This document shows, in pieces, positions 1-9,571 of a DNA stretch of 64,000 bases. The position numbers and the translations under genes were made by a program. Position 1 is the first letter of the stretch. Each line of letters starts with the position of its first letter. The notes below the pieces were generated by a model that searched no databases, was not told the origin of the DNA, and saw nothing but the letters and a program-made list of their open reading frames with translations. Source of the stretch: JBGASG01 sp046328035 (lineage in GTDB: Bacteria > Cyanobacteriota > Vampirovibrionia > Obscuribacterales > Obscuribacteraceae); assembly GCA_046328035.1 (NCBI GenBank), contig JAXLXI010000006.1, positions 248,001 to 312,000 on the forward strand, written 5' to 3'.

Positions 1-2
1 AT

Positions 3-914
3 TTATCGCCGGAGGCGACATTGATTGCATTCGGAGCCGGTGGCGGCACGATGTCCGATGCCGGCTATACGCCGGAAGCAAAGGCTCAGGGCGAACAAGC
101 AGCTCCTGCAACAACAACCTATGACACTGACTCCGTCATTGCCGACGCCGGAAACGACTCTCGCAGCAATTTAGCTCCGTCGTCGGGTGGGCGAACTTGG
201 GAAAAAGCAAAGAATTCGCCTGTGTCGGATTTGATTAAACACCAGGCAAAAGGAGACAAGCAACTGCGCGACTACATCGATAAGTGGGAGGTCTCTGGCG
301 AAATTCACGAGGTAAAAAGTGTTCCCAAGGCAATTCTGGAAACATACTCTTCTCTGATCAACGATCCACGGCGGAATCAGGGCGAATTCAATTTTGCATT
401 TGCCCAAGTAGGCGACAAAATCTACATGTCTCGAGTGTGGTTCAATCCAGGCGTTAAAGACGGGAACTCCGAGCTTCAAGAACCGCTTGGTATCAGAGAA
501 TTGGAAAATCGCTTTCGGGGACAGCCTATGACCATCTTAGCGCACGGGCACTCACATCCGCTGTCGAAAGACAAGGCCTACTGGAATTTCTCGCCCGACG
601 ATTTGACACTTGGTCGGACCTACGAAGGCTTTATGCATAGCTCGGCGTTTTCAAACCAGGGTAAGCAGTTTGTGCAGGTGTTGCTGACGCCGTCTGCCCA
701 CAAAGGAGACGAAATTCCGGGCAGTCCGCCGGCCGGTGCGACCTACAATAGCCTGATGCTCTACAAAGTTGATTACCATGCAAAGGATGCAGACTACGTT
801 GAAGCAAACAAGGCAGGGCGAATAGTTCAACTAGGACAGTTTACGTCTAGGGGCAGATTCATACCGGATGGGAACAATCTTGACCTGCTCAAAAAATTGG
901 GCTTTGTGGACTGA
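3..914 (+). CDS. JAB/DUF4329-like protein, C-terminal part (5' end probably outside window)
   Basis: The frame is open to the left edge of the window, so this is probably the C-terminal part of a longer protein. A TTG at 21 preceded by GGAGG could be a start but is weak. About 100 residues are rich in Ala, Thr, Ser and Gly, like a linker. The rest has a core with GHSHP, then FSPDD about 11 residues later, resembling the JAMM/DUF4329 pattern (HxHP...SxxD), with a spacer a few residues longer than usual. Such domains occur as tips of polymorphic toxins and as peptidases. The last 12 residues are encoded a second time at 2236-2274, which fits a shuffled toxin-tip locus. Toxin function is inference; the fold assignment rests on the short motif only. 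Confidence 0.55.
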   Translation, partial: LSPEATLIAFGAGGGTMSDAGYTPEAKAQGEQAAPATTTYDTDSVIADAGNDSRSNLAPSSGGRTWEKAKNSPVSDLIKHQAKGDKQLRDYIDKWEVSGEIHEVKSVPKAILETYSSLINDPRRNQGEFNFAFAQVGDKIYMSRVWFNPGVKDGNSELQEPLGIRELENRFRGQPMTILAHGHSHPLSKDKAYWNFSPDDLTLGRTYEGFMHSSAFSNQGKQFVQVLLTPSAHKGDEIPGSPPAGATYNSLMLYKVDYHAKDADYVEANKAGRIVQLGQFTSRGRFIPDGNNLDLLKKLGFVD

Positions 915-916
915 TG
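875..916 (+). repeat. Duplicated toxin-tail segment, copy 1
   Basis: This is the end of the JAB-like gene, encoding NLDLLKKLGFVD and the stop. It matches 2235-2276 at all but about three of 42 positions. The downstream start regions (GGGGTGACAAAATA versus TTGGAGCGACAAAGTA) are also related. Confidence 0.85.
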
Positions 917-923
917 ATGCGGG

Positions 924-2243
924 GTGACAAAATACATGCGTCCCATTGAGCTGGCTCTTCCTGAAAGAGCGACCAAGTGCAAAGTTATTGCAGCTGTGGG
1001 TTCGCTAGCTTGTCTGGTATTGTTGGCTGTTTACCCGACTGACTGGCTTATATTACCCACAAGGTTGCAGTACCAAATTGCGATCGACTCGGCCAGCAAA
1101 ACTAGATTGGGACTGCAACTTGCAGATAGCTCTCTAAACCGTGGTGCTCTTGATGAAGCCCTTCAGTACTACAAAGAGTCAAGCAGTCTTGCTGCGAAAA
1201 GCGGAGATCTTGAGAGCCGCATGCGCAGCACTACCGGTTTAGGTCAAATATATGCAATTCGGAACCAGGAAAAGCTTGCACGAGATTCAATCGCGGAGAG
1301 CATAGCATCGGCGCACAAACTGATTATGGGCGGCAATTCCAGCCTCGCGGTGCGAGATTCCATCTGTAAGACGCTTGTTTTGTTAAGAAGGATCTCGCCA
1401 GCAGACTTAGGCCCGAGCGGTATCGAAATCGCTGACGCGTACATCAGTAAGAAGCAACTTGAGCACGCCCGCGTTGTGCTGGAGCCACTCTTGTCGGCCG
1501 CCGATCGGTTCACCAGGTCTGCAGCATTGTTTAAGTTGGGGGAGATCAGCTTACGTGCTGGAAATAAGGCTCCAGCCGAGCGAGCCTTTGAAGATGTTAC
1601 TGCGTCGATGCACACTGTTGAAGACAAGGTGGGTATGCTGGAGCTAGAGTCCGATACAGCTCTTCGATGCGGCGATACAGCGTTCGCTACTCACTTGTTG
1701 GAAGTTGCGTTGCGCACGAATGCGCAGATCTCCCCCACTTATCTGCAGATCTCCCCCACTTATTTTGTTAGGCTTAAGCTGAAGCTTGCGCACTGTTATT
1801 CACTGCGGAACAACTTGCCCGAGGCTCAACGGACGTATGCCGAGGCGCTCGCTGCGGCGCGCGTAATGGATGTGTATCCTGAATGTCAAATCCTAATTGT
1901 CCGCAGCCTGGATGGTGTCGGGCAGATTCAATATCGCCGAGCCAATTTCCGAGGCGCAGAGACCTCCTTTGGTGAAGAACTCAGTGTGTTGAAACGCCCT
2001 GTCTGGGACTACTTGCCTGACCGCTTATTGCTGATGGCGCGCGCTGATAGCATGCTAGGGGATTCACTCACCTGTCAGTCGAAGTATTGTGAGGCGGCAG
2101 CCGAGTTTCGGAGAGTCATTGAGATTTGCAATTCAGCTCCACCAACAGAGGAGATCAGGACCTTGCTAGCCTCGGCAAGGGAGAAACAGAGATCGAATGA
2201 GTTCAAATGCAGAAAGAGCAAACATGTCATAGAGCAATCTTGA
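924..2243 (+). CDS. TPR-repeat protein with N-terminal membrane anchor
   Basis: The protein has 439 residues. One hydrophobic segment lies near residues 22-41; the remainder is alpha-helical with repeated TPR-like pairs (for example LDEALQYYKESSSL, EARRVV-type helices, EAQRTYAEALAAARV, GAETSFGEEL), so it is probably anchored in the membrane with a soluble TPR array for protein binding. The start used is GTG 924, 9 nt after the preceding stop; an ATG in another frame at 914 lines up with the start of the gene at 2274. Codons near 1728-1770 contain a 21-bp in-frame tandem duplication (QISPTYL/QISPTYF). The position directly behind the JAB-like gene would fit an immunity or accessory protein, which is not provable here. 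Confidence 0.6.
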   Translation: MTKYMRPIELALPERATKCKVIAAVGSLACLVLLAVYPTDWLILPTRLQYQIAIDSASKTRLGLQLADSSLNRGALDEALQYYKESSSLAAKSGDLESRMRSTTGLGQIYAIRNQEKLARDSIAESIASAHKLIMGGNSSLAVRDSICKTLVLLRRISPADLGPSGIEIADAYISKKQLEHARVVLEPLLSAADRFTRSAALFKLGEISLRAGNKAPAERAFEDVTASMHTVEDKVGMLELESDTALRCGDTAFATHLLEVALRTNAQISPTYLQISPTYFVRLKLKLAHCYSLRNNLPEAQRTYAEALAAARVMDVYPECQILIVRSLDGVGQIQYRRANFRGAETSFGEELSVLKRPVWDYLPDRLLLMARADSMLGDSLTCQSKYCEAAAEFRRVIEICNSAPPTEEIRTLLASAREKQRSNEFKCRKSKHVIEQS

Positions 2244-2276
2244 CTTGCTCAAAAAACTGGGGTTTGTGGACTGATG
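2235..2276 (+). repeat. Duplicated toxin-tail segment, copy 2 (remnant)
   Basis: This copy sits between the TPR gene and the next membrane-protein gene. It encodes the same 12 residues NLDLLKKLGFVD plus TGA, with no matching upstream coding sequence, so it looks like the residual 3' end of a second copy of the JAB-like gene. The TGA overlaps the ATG of the following gene. Confidence 0.8.
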
Positions 2277-2864
2277 CGTTGGAGCGACAAAGTAGCATGT
2301 GCCCTCGTTCTCGGAAGCGGTGTGATCCTCTTCATCGGCTGTCTTCGGAACTACCGCCTTTTAGAGTACCTGGAGCGGCGGGAGTGGGTAGCAATTTTCG
2401 CGCTCGGCGGATTTATGTCTCTCGTGGCATTCTACAAGGAGTTTCTTTTTCCAAAATTTGTCAACAAGGCTGGTCCATCGTCTAGACCTACGCTGTTTGA
2501 AACGCTTTTGTCGAACTCATTGCCGTCCATCAGTGCTGTATTTTCGTTTGGTGCAGGGATTGCGCTCGCCTGCTGCGTGATCCAACTTCTTGACCGTTTA
2601 ATGTTTCGCCATGATGGTCATTGGTCAATCGTCGTCGCCACAAGCGTTGCTTGCTTGCTCTGTCTTTTCGGACCAGCATTTTACCCAGTGGTGGAGCGAT
2701 TGACGCGAAGAAGAGAATCGAAGGATTCAGGCAGAGGAGAAGAAACCATTGTCGATTCACTCATCGGTGAGTCAATTGACTCAGGTAGCGAACTCGCTAT
2801 CCAGGCTGATGCGCAGTCAGTCCGATGCGCCGACAAACAGTTATCCGACGCCGAGGTGGACTGA
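2274..2864 (+). CDS. Predicted integral membrane protein, unknown function
   Basis: The protein has 196 residues and about four hydrophobic segments (roughly residues 7-24, 39-57, 86-107 and 119-137), then an acidic, soluble C-terminal tail of about 50 residues. I do not recognise the family. The start ATG overlaps the TGA of the duplicated toxin-tail remnant (TGATG), which implies this gene was once translationally coupled to a toxin-like gene. The two loci 'tail plus following membrane gene' are arranged in parallel, so an immunity or accessory role is possible but inferred from context only. Confidence 0.5.
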   Translation: MRWSDKVACALVLGSGVILFIGCLRNYRLLEYLERREWVAIFALGGFMSLVAFYKEFLFPKFVNKAGPSSRPTLFETLLSNSLPSISAVFSFGAGIALACCVIQLLDRLMFRHDGHWSIVVATSVACLLCLFGPAFYPVVERLTRRRESKDSGRGEETIVDSLIGESIDSGSELAIQADAQSVRCADKQLSDAEVD

Positions 2865-2878
2865 TACTTGGAACTGAA

Positions 2879-4381
2879 CTACGTGGCAATGCCGACGGGC
2901 TGTTCGACATCGATTTCGACTTCGAATGTCCGTTGCCACGGCAGCCCCAGTTTGACAAACTCGGGTTGATACTTGAGCGCCTTACCGATCGTGCCGAATA
3001 GTGGTGTCATCAGTGGTGCGAGATCGTTGGGCTGAACGGGACCGCTCAGTTGTTTGCGAATTTGTGTCTGGTAAGCCCAGTCGTCGGCGAAGCGGACGAA
3101 CAAGCACTGTTTGAGGGCGCGATCTGCCTGCGCGGGTGAAACATTCTTGCGGGTGGCGAACCAGCGGGCGACGCCTATGGCCAGTCCGGAGCCGAACGTG
3201 TTGCCGGAGGTGTTCCAGCCGGCGTAACCCCACATCTTGTCGAGTAAGTCCGGCTCCTCAAAGAGAGCATCGACTAAAATCGGATCGCTGCCGTTGGAGT
3301 ACGCGACATCCAAAAGCACAAAAGGCTTGTTGCATTCGCGCAGCAACTTCATGGTTTCTTCTACAGACTTTCTGGTGTTCAAATCGCGCAGATCTGATTG
3401 CCCATTGAGAAGGATGTGGTCGCCCTGGCGGTCTCCGGAGGTGTGGACAACCACTGTGAAATCGCAACCTTGTTCGCTCTCCACCACCTCGATGTTAGCG
3501 GCGCGCAGCTGATTGCGGATGCTTTCGCCAATCGTTTGACCTTCGTAGCGACTGGGGATGGTCTCGCCCATTGAAGGTGAGAAACTGACACGAGCTGCGG
3601 GCCGTTCATTGTTGCTTTGCGAAACCAGCCAGCGACAGAACAAGGTCAACAATACTTCGTCGGCGCCTGCGTATGCCATCACTTTCGGTGTCACCCCTTC
3701 GGACTGGGCTTGTGCCACCAATTTGTCTCGTTCCACGACATTCAACCCGAATTCGCCGGAGTCATCTTGTGACAGAGCGAGGAAATCCAGCGCTCCAGCC
3801 TTGACGGCACTGACCAACTGGCGGTTGATTTGAAAGTTGCGCATGCGCGTCTTCATGTAGTCATCGCGGATTGCCGGTGGCACGCGCGACTCAGCTACGT
3901 TCAGTGCCGCCGCCGCGACGCTGTCTCCGCGCTGCACTTTATGCAGCAACTCCGACCAGCCGAATATCTCGCGCCCAAATCGATTCCAATATTCTTTCTC
4001 TTCGGTGTTGTCGTAATTGTCCGAGATGCGCATGATGCTTGATTGCGCGAGGACTGATTTGAGCGACGGGTTCTGTTTCTTCCAGCGCATCAAAACATCG
4101 CAGCGTTTCTGAACATCGGCGACTGCGTCTTCGGTGCGGCGAGATTGTATCAACCCGCCGTAAAGCAAACTGTCCAGGCACACCAGCAGGGCGTCGGGTT
4201 TTTCGTCTTTAAGTGCACTGTCCAGCCAGTCGCCGAGAGCGTTGACATTAGATGGACGCTGCAGTGAGCCCATCAGGTGCCGCGGCGGAAGCGTCGCGTG
4301 TACGCCGGCTATGTTGGCCACCAACCGCGGCAACAAATAAGTGACCGGGCGATTGTCCAGCGGCACCAGAATTGCTTTCAC
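2879..4381 (-). CDS. DUF4127 family protein
   Basis: The protein has 500 residues, the normal size for DUF4127. The family hallmark near the start, ILVPLDNRPVTYLLPRL, and the stretch DALLVCLDSLLYGGLIQSR are clearly present, as is VLLDVAYSNGSDPILVDAL later on. The biochemical function of the family is not established. I place the start at GTG 4381 (MKAILVPLDNRP), preceded by GGGAGA at a suitable distance; the open frame continues to 4537 but the added residues are low in information and would overlap the upstream gene by 150 bp. With this start, the gene follows the upstream stop by 4 nt, so the two form an operon. Confidence 0.8.
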   Translation of the reverse strand: MKAILVPLDNRPVTYLLPRLVANIAGVHATLPPRHLMGSLQRPSNVNALGDWLDSALKDEKPDALLVCLDSLLYGGLIQSRRTEDAVADVQKRCDVLMRWKKQNPSLKSVLAQSSIMRISDNYDNTEEKEYWNRFGREIFGWSELLHKVQRGDSVAAAALNVAESRVPPAIRDDYMKTRMRNFQINRQLVSAVKAGALDFLALSQDDSGEFGLNVVERDKLVAQAQSEGVTPKVMAYAGADEVLLTLFCRWLVSQSNNERPAARVSFSPSMGETIPSRYEGQTIGESIRNQLRAANIEVVESEQGCDFTVVVHTSGDRQGDHILLNGQSDLRDLNTRKSVEETMKLLRECNKPFVLLDVAYSNGSDPILVDALFEEPDLLDKMWGYAGWNTSGNTFGSGLAIGVARWFATRKNVSPAQADRALKQCLFVRFADDWAYQTQIRKQLSGPVQPNDLAPLMTPLFGTIGKALKYQPEFVKLGLPWQRTFEVEIDVEQPVGIAT

Positions 4382-4385
4382 GGCC

Positions 4386-5138
4386 TTAGGGTCTCCCTGA
4401 ATCCAGAGCGGTACCACGGCTGGCGCGTTGCATGGGCAAGGTGGCATCGGGGACGATGCGTACGCCGCGTTTATATTCGATGTCCGGTCCGACGAGCACG
4501 CCGTTGGCTTTATCGACTTCGGCAGCGGCGGTGGCATCGGCGGGCACGGGCTGCGCCAGTTCTAGATCACTGAAATCCGGATGCGTCCACAATGCTGCTT
4601 CAAAAAACCAGCGCTCGCCGATCAAGTCGCCTTGCACAGGTGTTTCAACCATCAGCGATGTCACGCCCGTCTCGCCGATCTGCCCCACTGCCACCAGTTT
4701 TCTGTCGGAGCCCAGGCGCAGGTCGTGACCAAAAACCGGCTTGGCGCCGGTGTTTTTGTCGGCCATGGCAAGTGCGACGAATTGTCCCGGTCTCCCTTTG
4801 ACAACGAACTCGGCGGGCTTCCCGAGAACCATCCGTCCTGGGAGGTAGAGGCGCGACTGAATGAGGCGACTGGCCAGCCCGCGTTGAAGCGGGCTATGAG
4901 AACGACTTAAAGTGATGGCGCCGGTATTGGAGTCGCTGCCGTCGTTTGTGCTGGGTGCGTTGAAGGGGGTCTTCATCGACTTCAGTAGATTAGACGGACC
5001 ATAGATATCTTCCTGGGCGCATGCCGGGGGCGAACCGCAGGAAAAAATCAGGGTAAACCCGCAAATCGGCAAAAGCAGCAGCGCCAGCGCGCGCAGGCGC
5101 ATGATTCGCTGGTTTTTTCCGGATTGCTTCAGGCGCAT
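4386..5138 (-). CDS. Predicted secreted or membrane-anchored protein, unknown family
   Basis: The protein has 250 residues with the chosen ATG at 5138, which has GGAGG six bases upstream; the frame is open to 5264 but would collide with the divergent gene. It opens with a signal-like segment (RALALLLLPICGFTLIF followed by SC and later ACAQ), so export is likely; a lipoprotein cleavage is possible but the lipobox is weak. The mature part has beta-rich segments such as LYLPGRMVLGKPAEFVV and GQFVALAMADKNTG. I do not recognise the family. It is directly upstream of the DUF4127 gene and probably co-transcribed with it. Confidence 0.6.
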   Translation of the reverse strand: MRLKQSGKNQRIMRLRALALLLLPICGFTLIFSCGSPPACAQEDIYGPSNLLKSMKTPFNAPSTNDGSDSNTGAITLSRSHSPLQRGLASRLIQSRLYLPGRMVLGKPAEFVVKGRPGQFVALAMADKNTGAKPVFGHDLRLGSDRKLVAVGQIGETGVTSLMVETPVQGDLIGERWFFEAALWTHPDFSDLELAQPVPADATAAAEVDKANGVLVGPDIEYKRGVRIVPDATLPMQRASRGTALDSGRP

Positions 5139-5242
5139 AACTGCCTCCGCAGTGGAATTCATAGCCGGCTCAGCCATATCTGAGTACTTATGATATGTCA
5201 GAATGGACCACATACTACCATCGCTGAGGGCATCAGGAGCGC

Positions 5243-5572
5243 GTGGTCTGGAAAAAACAAGCATCTCCTAACCCTGACGTGCCGGAAGCGTTCGCCTATA
5301 AATCCGAGCCTCTCAAGACTCGGTTATATCGCAGATGTGCCGAATGGTTCAAAGAACAGGTGCCCCTGGGTGAAGCTTTTTGTGTTGCCGTGACATTTCA
5401 CGTTCTGCTGTTTCCGGTGATCTGGTTTGCGGGCTGGGCTCTGCCCTGGCCGCACGGTCCGTCTTATACGACGGTAATTGAGATCAACCTGGAAAACTGG
5501 CCTGATGATGCGCGCCCTGAGCGTATCGAAGAGATTTATACCAGCGCTCTCAAGAAGGCCCGCCACCGCTGA
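5243..5572 (+). CDS. Small single-pass membrane protein, unknown function
   Basis: The protein has 109 residues with one hydrophobic segment near residues 48-68 (FCVAVTFHVLLFPVIWFAGW) and a charged C-terminus. The start is GTG, with GGAG just upstream. It is transcribed divergently from the operon at 2879-5138 and precedes recJ by about 170 bp. Nothing identifies a family, and the coding assignment rests on an open frame with a plausible membrane segment. Confidence 0.45.
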   Translation: MVWKKQASPNPDVPEAFAYKSEPLKTRLYRRCAEWFKEQVPLGEAFCVAVTFHVLLFPVIWFAGWALPWPHGPSYTTVIEINLENWPDDARPERIEEIYTSALKKARHR

Positions 5573-5740
5573 TCTCTAAGTCCGCTGTTGCCGGATCCAA
5601 CCTGGATTTAATCCGCGTCGTCCCGGGCGATCGAGTATGCTTTGGGCACGCGGGACGGCACCACATATGGTGGCGCCAAAAATATATTCGCAGATCGTTG
5701 ATCGGATATGTCCGGCGTATCGACTTCAGCGAGGGAAGGC

Positions 5741-8398
5741 ATGTCGATAGCTATGGAAAGTTCGCGTCGGGGCTTGCCGTCCCGGCACTGGGTGATGCCA
5801 ACTGACGAAGAACCGACGGCTGAGCTGATTGCAGCAGCCGATAATTCGGGACTTCTGGCTCGATTGCTCTTCAATCGCGGCGTGCGGACGGCAGTCGAAG
5901 CCGAATCGTATCTGCAACCCGACAAGTTTGAGACTTCCAGCCCGCTGTCCTTTGCTGACACACCGCGGGCAGTAGCGCGCATCAAGCAGGCGATAGAACA
6001 AAACGAACAGATCACCGTCTACGGTGACTATGACGTCGATGGTATCACGGCCACTTGCGTGATGTTGACGGTGTTGCGTGAGCTGGGAGCGCGGGTTGAT
6101 TTCTACATTCCCAATCGCGCCTCCGAAGGCTACGGACTTAATCTGAAAGCGGTCAGCGTGCTGGCCAGCAAGCATCGCAGCAAGCTAATCATTACTTGCG
6201 ACTGCGGCATCTCCAACTTCGCCGAAATCAATTTTGCTAAGTCGTTGGGTGTGGAAACGATTGTATTAGACCACCACGCCCTGCCCGACATGGCGCCGCC
6301 GGCGGTGGCGATCATGCATCCCAAGCATCTGGCTGACGATCACCCGTTGTTTGATCTTTCCGGAGTGGGCGTCGCCTACAAACTGGCGGAGGCCTTGCTT
6401 GAGGATTGCGGCAAGACGGAATTAATTGATCAGTTGCTCGACCTAGTCACCCTGGGATTAATCGCCGACATGGTGCCTCTGGTGCGAGAGAATCGCTATC
6501 TCGTTCAGGTCGGCATGCAAAAGCTGATCAATTCGCAGCGTCCCGGTATCAAGGCGTTGTTGCAGCTGTCCGGGCAGAAAGAAGGAACTGATCTGGTCGG
6601 CTTTGGATTGGCTCCGCGTCTGAATGCAGCTGGACGTTTATCTGATGCCACCACGGCTGTCGAATTGCTGACTACAAAAGAAGAAGCGCGCGCTCAGGAG
6701 ATCGCGCGTTCTCTGGAACTGGAGAATACCCGTCGCCAGGATTTGTGCGAGCAGGTCTTCTTCGAGGCAGACAAGAAAGTCCAGCAGACCTGCAACCTCT
6801 CAGTCGATCGCGCTATTGCCATTTATGGCGAAGGTTGGCACCACGGCGTAGTCGGCATTGTGGCGGCGCGTCTGGTCGAGAAATACTCGGTGCCTGTTTT
6901 CATTGCCGAGATGGACGAAGGCGAGAAAGTCATCAAAGGATCGGCGCGCGGCGTTGCCGCCATCGATCTGCATCAGGCGTTGAAAGCCAACGAGCAGCTG
7001 GCACAGAAATGGGGCGGACACAAGGCAGCGGCCGGATTTACTGTCGAGCTGGACAAAGCGGACCTTTTCTGCCGGGCCGTTGTCGACACGTGCACGCGGC
7101 TGCTGCAAGGGCAGTCGCGCAAGGCGCAGCTGGAAATCGATTGTGTTCTGGAACCGCGTGATCTCACGCAACCTCTGGCGCGCAGCCTGTCGCGTCTGGC
7201 GCCGTTCGGTATGGGCAACCGCAAGCCGATCTTCGTCAGTGAGGGATTGCAGTGTGTGGCGACGCGTGTCCTCGGTAAAGAAGGGAAGCACCATCGCATC
7301 ACGGTATCGGCTGGCGCGGATGAATTCGAATGTGTGATGTGGAATTCCCGCAACCGCATCCCGCAAATCGGTGATCAGGTCGACATTGCGTTCAGCCCGG
7401 AGATCAACACATACAATGGCGTCGATCGATTGCAGCTGGTCTTGTCGGACTGGCGTGATGCCTCGTTGCGCGACGAAGTTGAGCCGGAAGTAGAGCCGGA
7501 GGTCGAAATCAACATGACACCGCCGGCGGTAGCGAACGCGAACGTCGCCTCTCCAGTCTCCTCCCGTGCGGAAACTTTAGCGGCCAACGCGCAGTCCACA
7601 AAACTGTCCGACACTATGGACTTGCCGGTGGTAGCTCCGGCTGCGGCTGCGGCGCCGGAGCCGGTATCCGCGCCCGATGCCAGCGCTCGTTTCGCCAGCC
7701 GACCGATTTCCTGGAAGGATTTGCGCGAGCACTCTGATGCGCGCAGTCTTCTGGACGCAGCTGTTCGTAAGCTCGGCGACAAGGTTGCTCTCTTTGCTGA
7801 GACCAGCGAGAAACTGCCCGGGCACACTCTCGTCGGCCGCTGCGATGTCACCGACCAGACCCACCTGGTGCTCTGGCAATATCCGCCGTCGCTTCAAGTC
7901 TTTCGTGCTCTGGTGCGCAAGAGCGCCGCGCAGCATGTGTACTTGATCGGCGCATTGCAGTCGGAGGCGCCTGATGCCACCACTATGTTACGCAAGCTGT
8001 ATGCGCTGGTGAAGTACGCGGTTAACCATAAAGAAGGACAGGCCGATCCCGATCGTCTGGCTGCCGCGCTTTCGGTGGATAAGATGAGTGTGGCGTTGGC
8101 GCTCACCATCTTGAAGAAGATCCACGTCATCGATTGGTTTGCCGAGGACGGCATGCTTTTCGTTGACCTGGTGGACCAGCCTGCGGGCAAACCGGAAGAG
8201 CTTCCGGAGTTTCGTCAATTATCAAGCAGTTTGGCGCAAATCGCCGAATTTCGGCTCTGGTGCGCGCAGACCGAGCTCTCCGAGATACAATTAGCAGTCG
8301 TCCCCAATGCACTCGAGTTGCAAGCGCCTGCGGCTACCGCGCCGTCAGATACATCGCCTGTCCAGCCGAGCGCCATGAAGGTTGAATCCGAAGTATGA
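5741..8398 (+). CDS. recJ: Single-stranded-DNA-specific exonuclease RecJ
   Basis: RecJ degrades single-stranded DNA 5'-3' in recombination and mismatch repair. The DHH domain shows YGDYDVDGITATCVML (metal-binding Asp cluster), TCDCGISN and VLDHHALPD; the DHHA1 domain shows GWHHGVVGIVAARL, GSARG and GGHKAAAGFTVE. The protein has 885 residues, against about 570 for E. coli RecJ. The extra ~300 C-terminal residues hold a Glu/Pro/Ala-rich linker followed by a mixed helix/strand domain, an extension also known in cyanobacterial-type RecJ. I prefer ATG 5741, which has GAGG six bases upstream, over ATG 5708. The last codons overlap the apt start (ATGA), so the two genes are coupled. Confidence 0.95.
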   Translation: MSIAMESSRRGLPSRHWVMPTDEEPTAELIAAADNSGLLARLLFNRGVRTAVEAESYLQPDKFETSSPLSFADTPRAVARIKQAIEQNEQITVYGDYDVDGITATCVMLTVLRELGARVDFYIPNRASEGYGLNLKAVSVLASKHRSKLIITCDCGISNFAEINFAKSLGVETIVLDHHALPDMAPPAVAIMHPKHLADDHPLFDLSGVGVAYKLAEALLEDCGKTELIDQLLDLVTLGLIADMVPLVRENRYLVQVGMQKLINSQRPGIKALLQLSGQKEGTDLVGFGLAPRLNAAGRLSDATTAVELLTTKEEARAQEIARSLELENTRRQDLCEQVFFEADKKVQQTCNLSVDRAIAIYGEGWHHGVVGIVAARLVEKYSVPVFIAEMDEGEKVIKGSARGVAAIDLHQALKANEQLAQKWGGHKAAAGFTVELDKADLFCRAVVDTCTRLLQGQSRKAQLEIDCVLEPRDLTQPLARSLSRLAPFGMGNRKPIFVSEGLQCVATRVLGKEGKHHRITVSAGADEFECVMWNSRNRIPQIGDQVDIAFSPEINTYNGVDRLQLVLSDWRDASLRDEVEPEVEPEVEINMTPPAVANANVASPVSSRAETLAANAQSTKLSDTMDLPVVAPAAAAAPEPVSAPDASARFASRPISWKDLREHSDARSLLDAAVRKLGDKVALFAETSEKLPGHTLVGRCDVTDQTHLVLWQYPPSLQVFRALVRKSAAQHVYLIGALQSEAPDATTMLRKLYALVKYAVNHKEGQADPDRLAAALSVDKMSVALALTILKKIHVIDWFAEDGMLFVDLVDQPAGKPEELPEFRQLSSSLAQIAEFRLWCAQTELSEIQLAVVPNALELQAPAATAPSDTSPVQPSAMKVESEV

Positions 8399-8952
8399 AA
8401 GAGCAAATGCTGCCCGTCACCCGCGAGAAGGCTGACTGGCTGAAGAGCACCATTCGTGACATTCCTGACTTCCCAAAACCGGGTATCGTTTTCAAGGATT
8501 TGACAACGCTCCTCAAGGATCCGACAGCATTCGGCTATGTGATTGACGTATTCGCCGAGAAATACGCCCCGATGAAGCTGGACTATATCGCCGGCATCGA
8601 AGCTCGCGGTTTCATTCTCGGACCGGCAATTGCTCACCGCATCGGTATCGGTTTCATTCCGATTCGCAAGCCGGGCAAGCTGCCGCACAAAGTACAACGT
8701 GAATCTTATGAACTGGAGTACGGCACGGACAGTCTGGAAATCCATATGGATGCAACCGAGCCGGGACAGCGTGTGGTCATCATTGACGACCTGTTGGCCA
8801 CTGGTGGCACTGCTGCCGCAGCGTGCCGATTGATGAAAACGCTGAAGAGCGAAGTGGTCGGTGTTGGGTTTGTAGTCGAGCTGGGTTTCTTGAAAGGCCG
8901 CTCGAAGCTGCCTACCGGCACAGACGTTTTCGCCATCATCGAGTACGAATAG
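8395..8952 (+). CDS. apt: Adenine phosphoribosyltransferase
   Basis: This enzyme salvages adenine to AMP using PRPP. The 185 residues show the family start (IPDFPKPGIVFKDLTTLLKD), the substrate segment GIEARGFILGPAIAHRIG and the PRPP-binding motif VVIIDDLLATGGTAAAA. The size is standard. The start overlaps the recJ stop by 4 bp, which indicates translational coupling; recJ-apt adjacency is a recurring arrangement in bacteria. Confidence 0.95.
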   Translation: MKEQMLPVTREKADWLKSTIRDIPDFPKPGIVFKDLTTLLKDPTAFGYVIDVFAEKYAPMKLDYIAGIEARGFILGPAIAHRIGIGFIPIRKPGKLPHKVQRESYELEYGTDSLEIHMDATEPGQRVVIIDDLLATGGTAAAACRLMKTLKSEVVGVGFVVELGFLKGRSKLPTGTDVFAIIEYE

Positions 8953-9016
8953 ATCCAATACACCTATGCCTATTGTTGATAGACTGGGCTGACGTTTAAA
9001 AGCCGAGGCTGTCATT

Positions 9017-9571
9017 ATGTGGCTAAAAATCTTGTTGTCCGGACTGGTTCCGCTCATTGTTGCTGGTGCGGCGGGCTGGATCGTCGGCGATCCGAAAGCG
9101 GTGGAAGCCGAGATCGACAGAGCCTCACCGCGGCGATGCGCTGCAGCGTTGGCGATGGCCTCGGCTGTCGATCGTGCATCCAATGTCGATTGTCTATGGA
9201 GCCACCAGGGACAAGAGTGTCCTGCAGCAGCACGAGAGAGCAGCGGGCCGAGATTCTGGCGCAGGTAGCCGCCGGTAAATTAGCGATTGAAGACGGTCGC
9301 CCAACCAGGATGCAGATCTGAAAAGCGATTCGACCAAATTGCCGGGCCGCTTTCGCGGGGCTGGCAAAGAGGAAAAAAAGCGCAAAGTGATGCGCGAAGC
9401 CGAGCGACAAACCAGCATCAGTTGAGGGAGTATTTGACGCAAGCCGAACGCTTCCGGAACTGTCGATGAGATGAAAGGGCAAACTGTGCTCGGCATGTTC
9501 ATGGCTCTTGTGTAGCCATCTCACCGGCGGCGTATTTGTTGCGGTATTCGGCGGTCTGACCTATTTCTGAT
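9017..9571 (+). pseudogene. Degenerate gene for a small membrane protein (several frameshifts)
   Basis: Coding-like pieces occur in different plus frames: MWLKILLSGLVPLIVAG (membrane segment) from 9017, REQRAEILAQVAAGKLAIED near 9245-9300 (similar to short helical 'AEGKLT.EEA' modules), STKLPGRFRGAGKEEKKRK near 9330-9385, and a hydrophobic end HLTGGVFVAVFGGLTYF near 9515-9570. None can be joined without indels. Coding-like sequence may continue to about 9780. Either the gene has decayed or the assembly has indel errors here; neighbouring genes show the same defect. Family not recognised. Confidence 0.4.
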
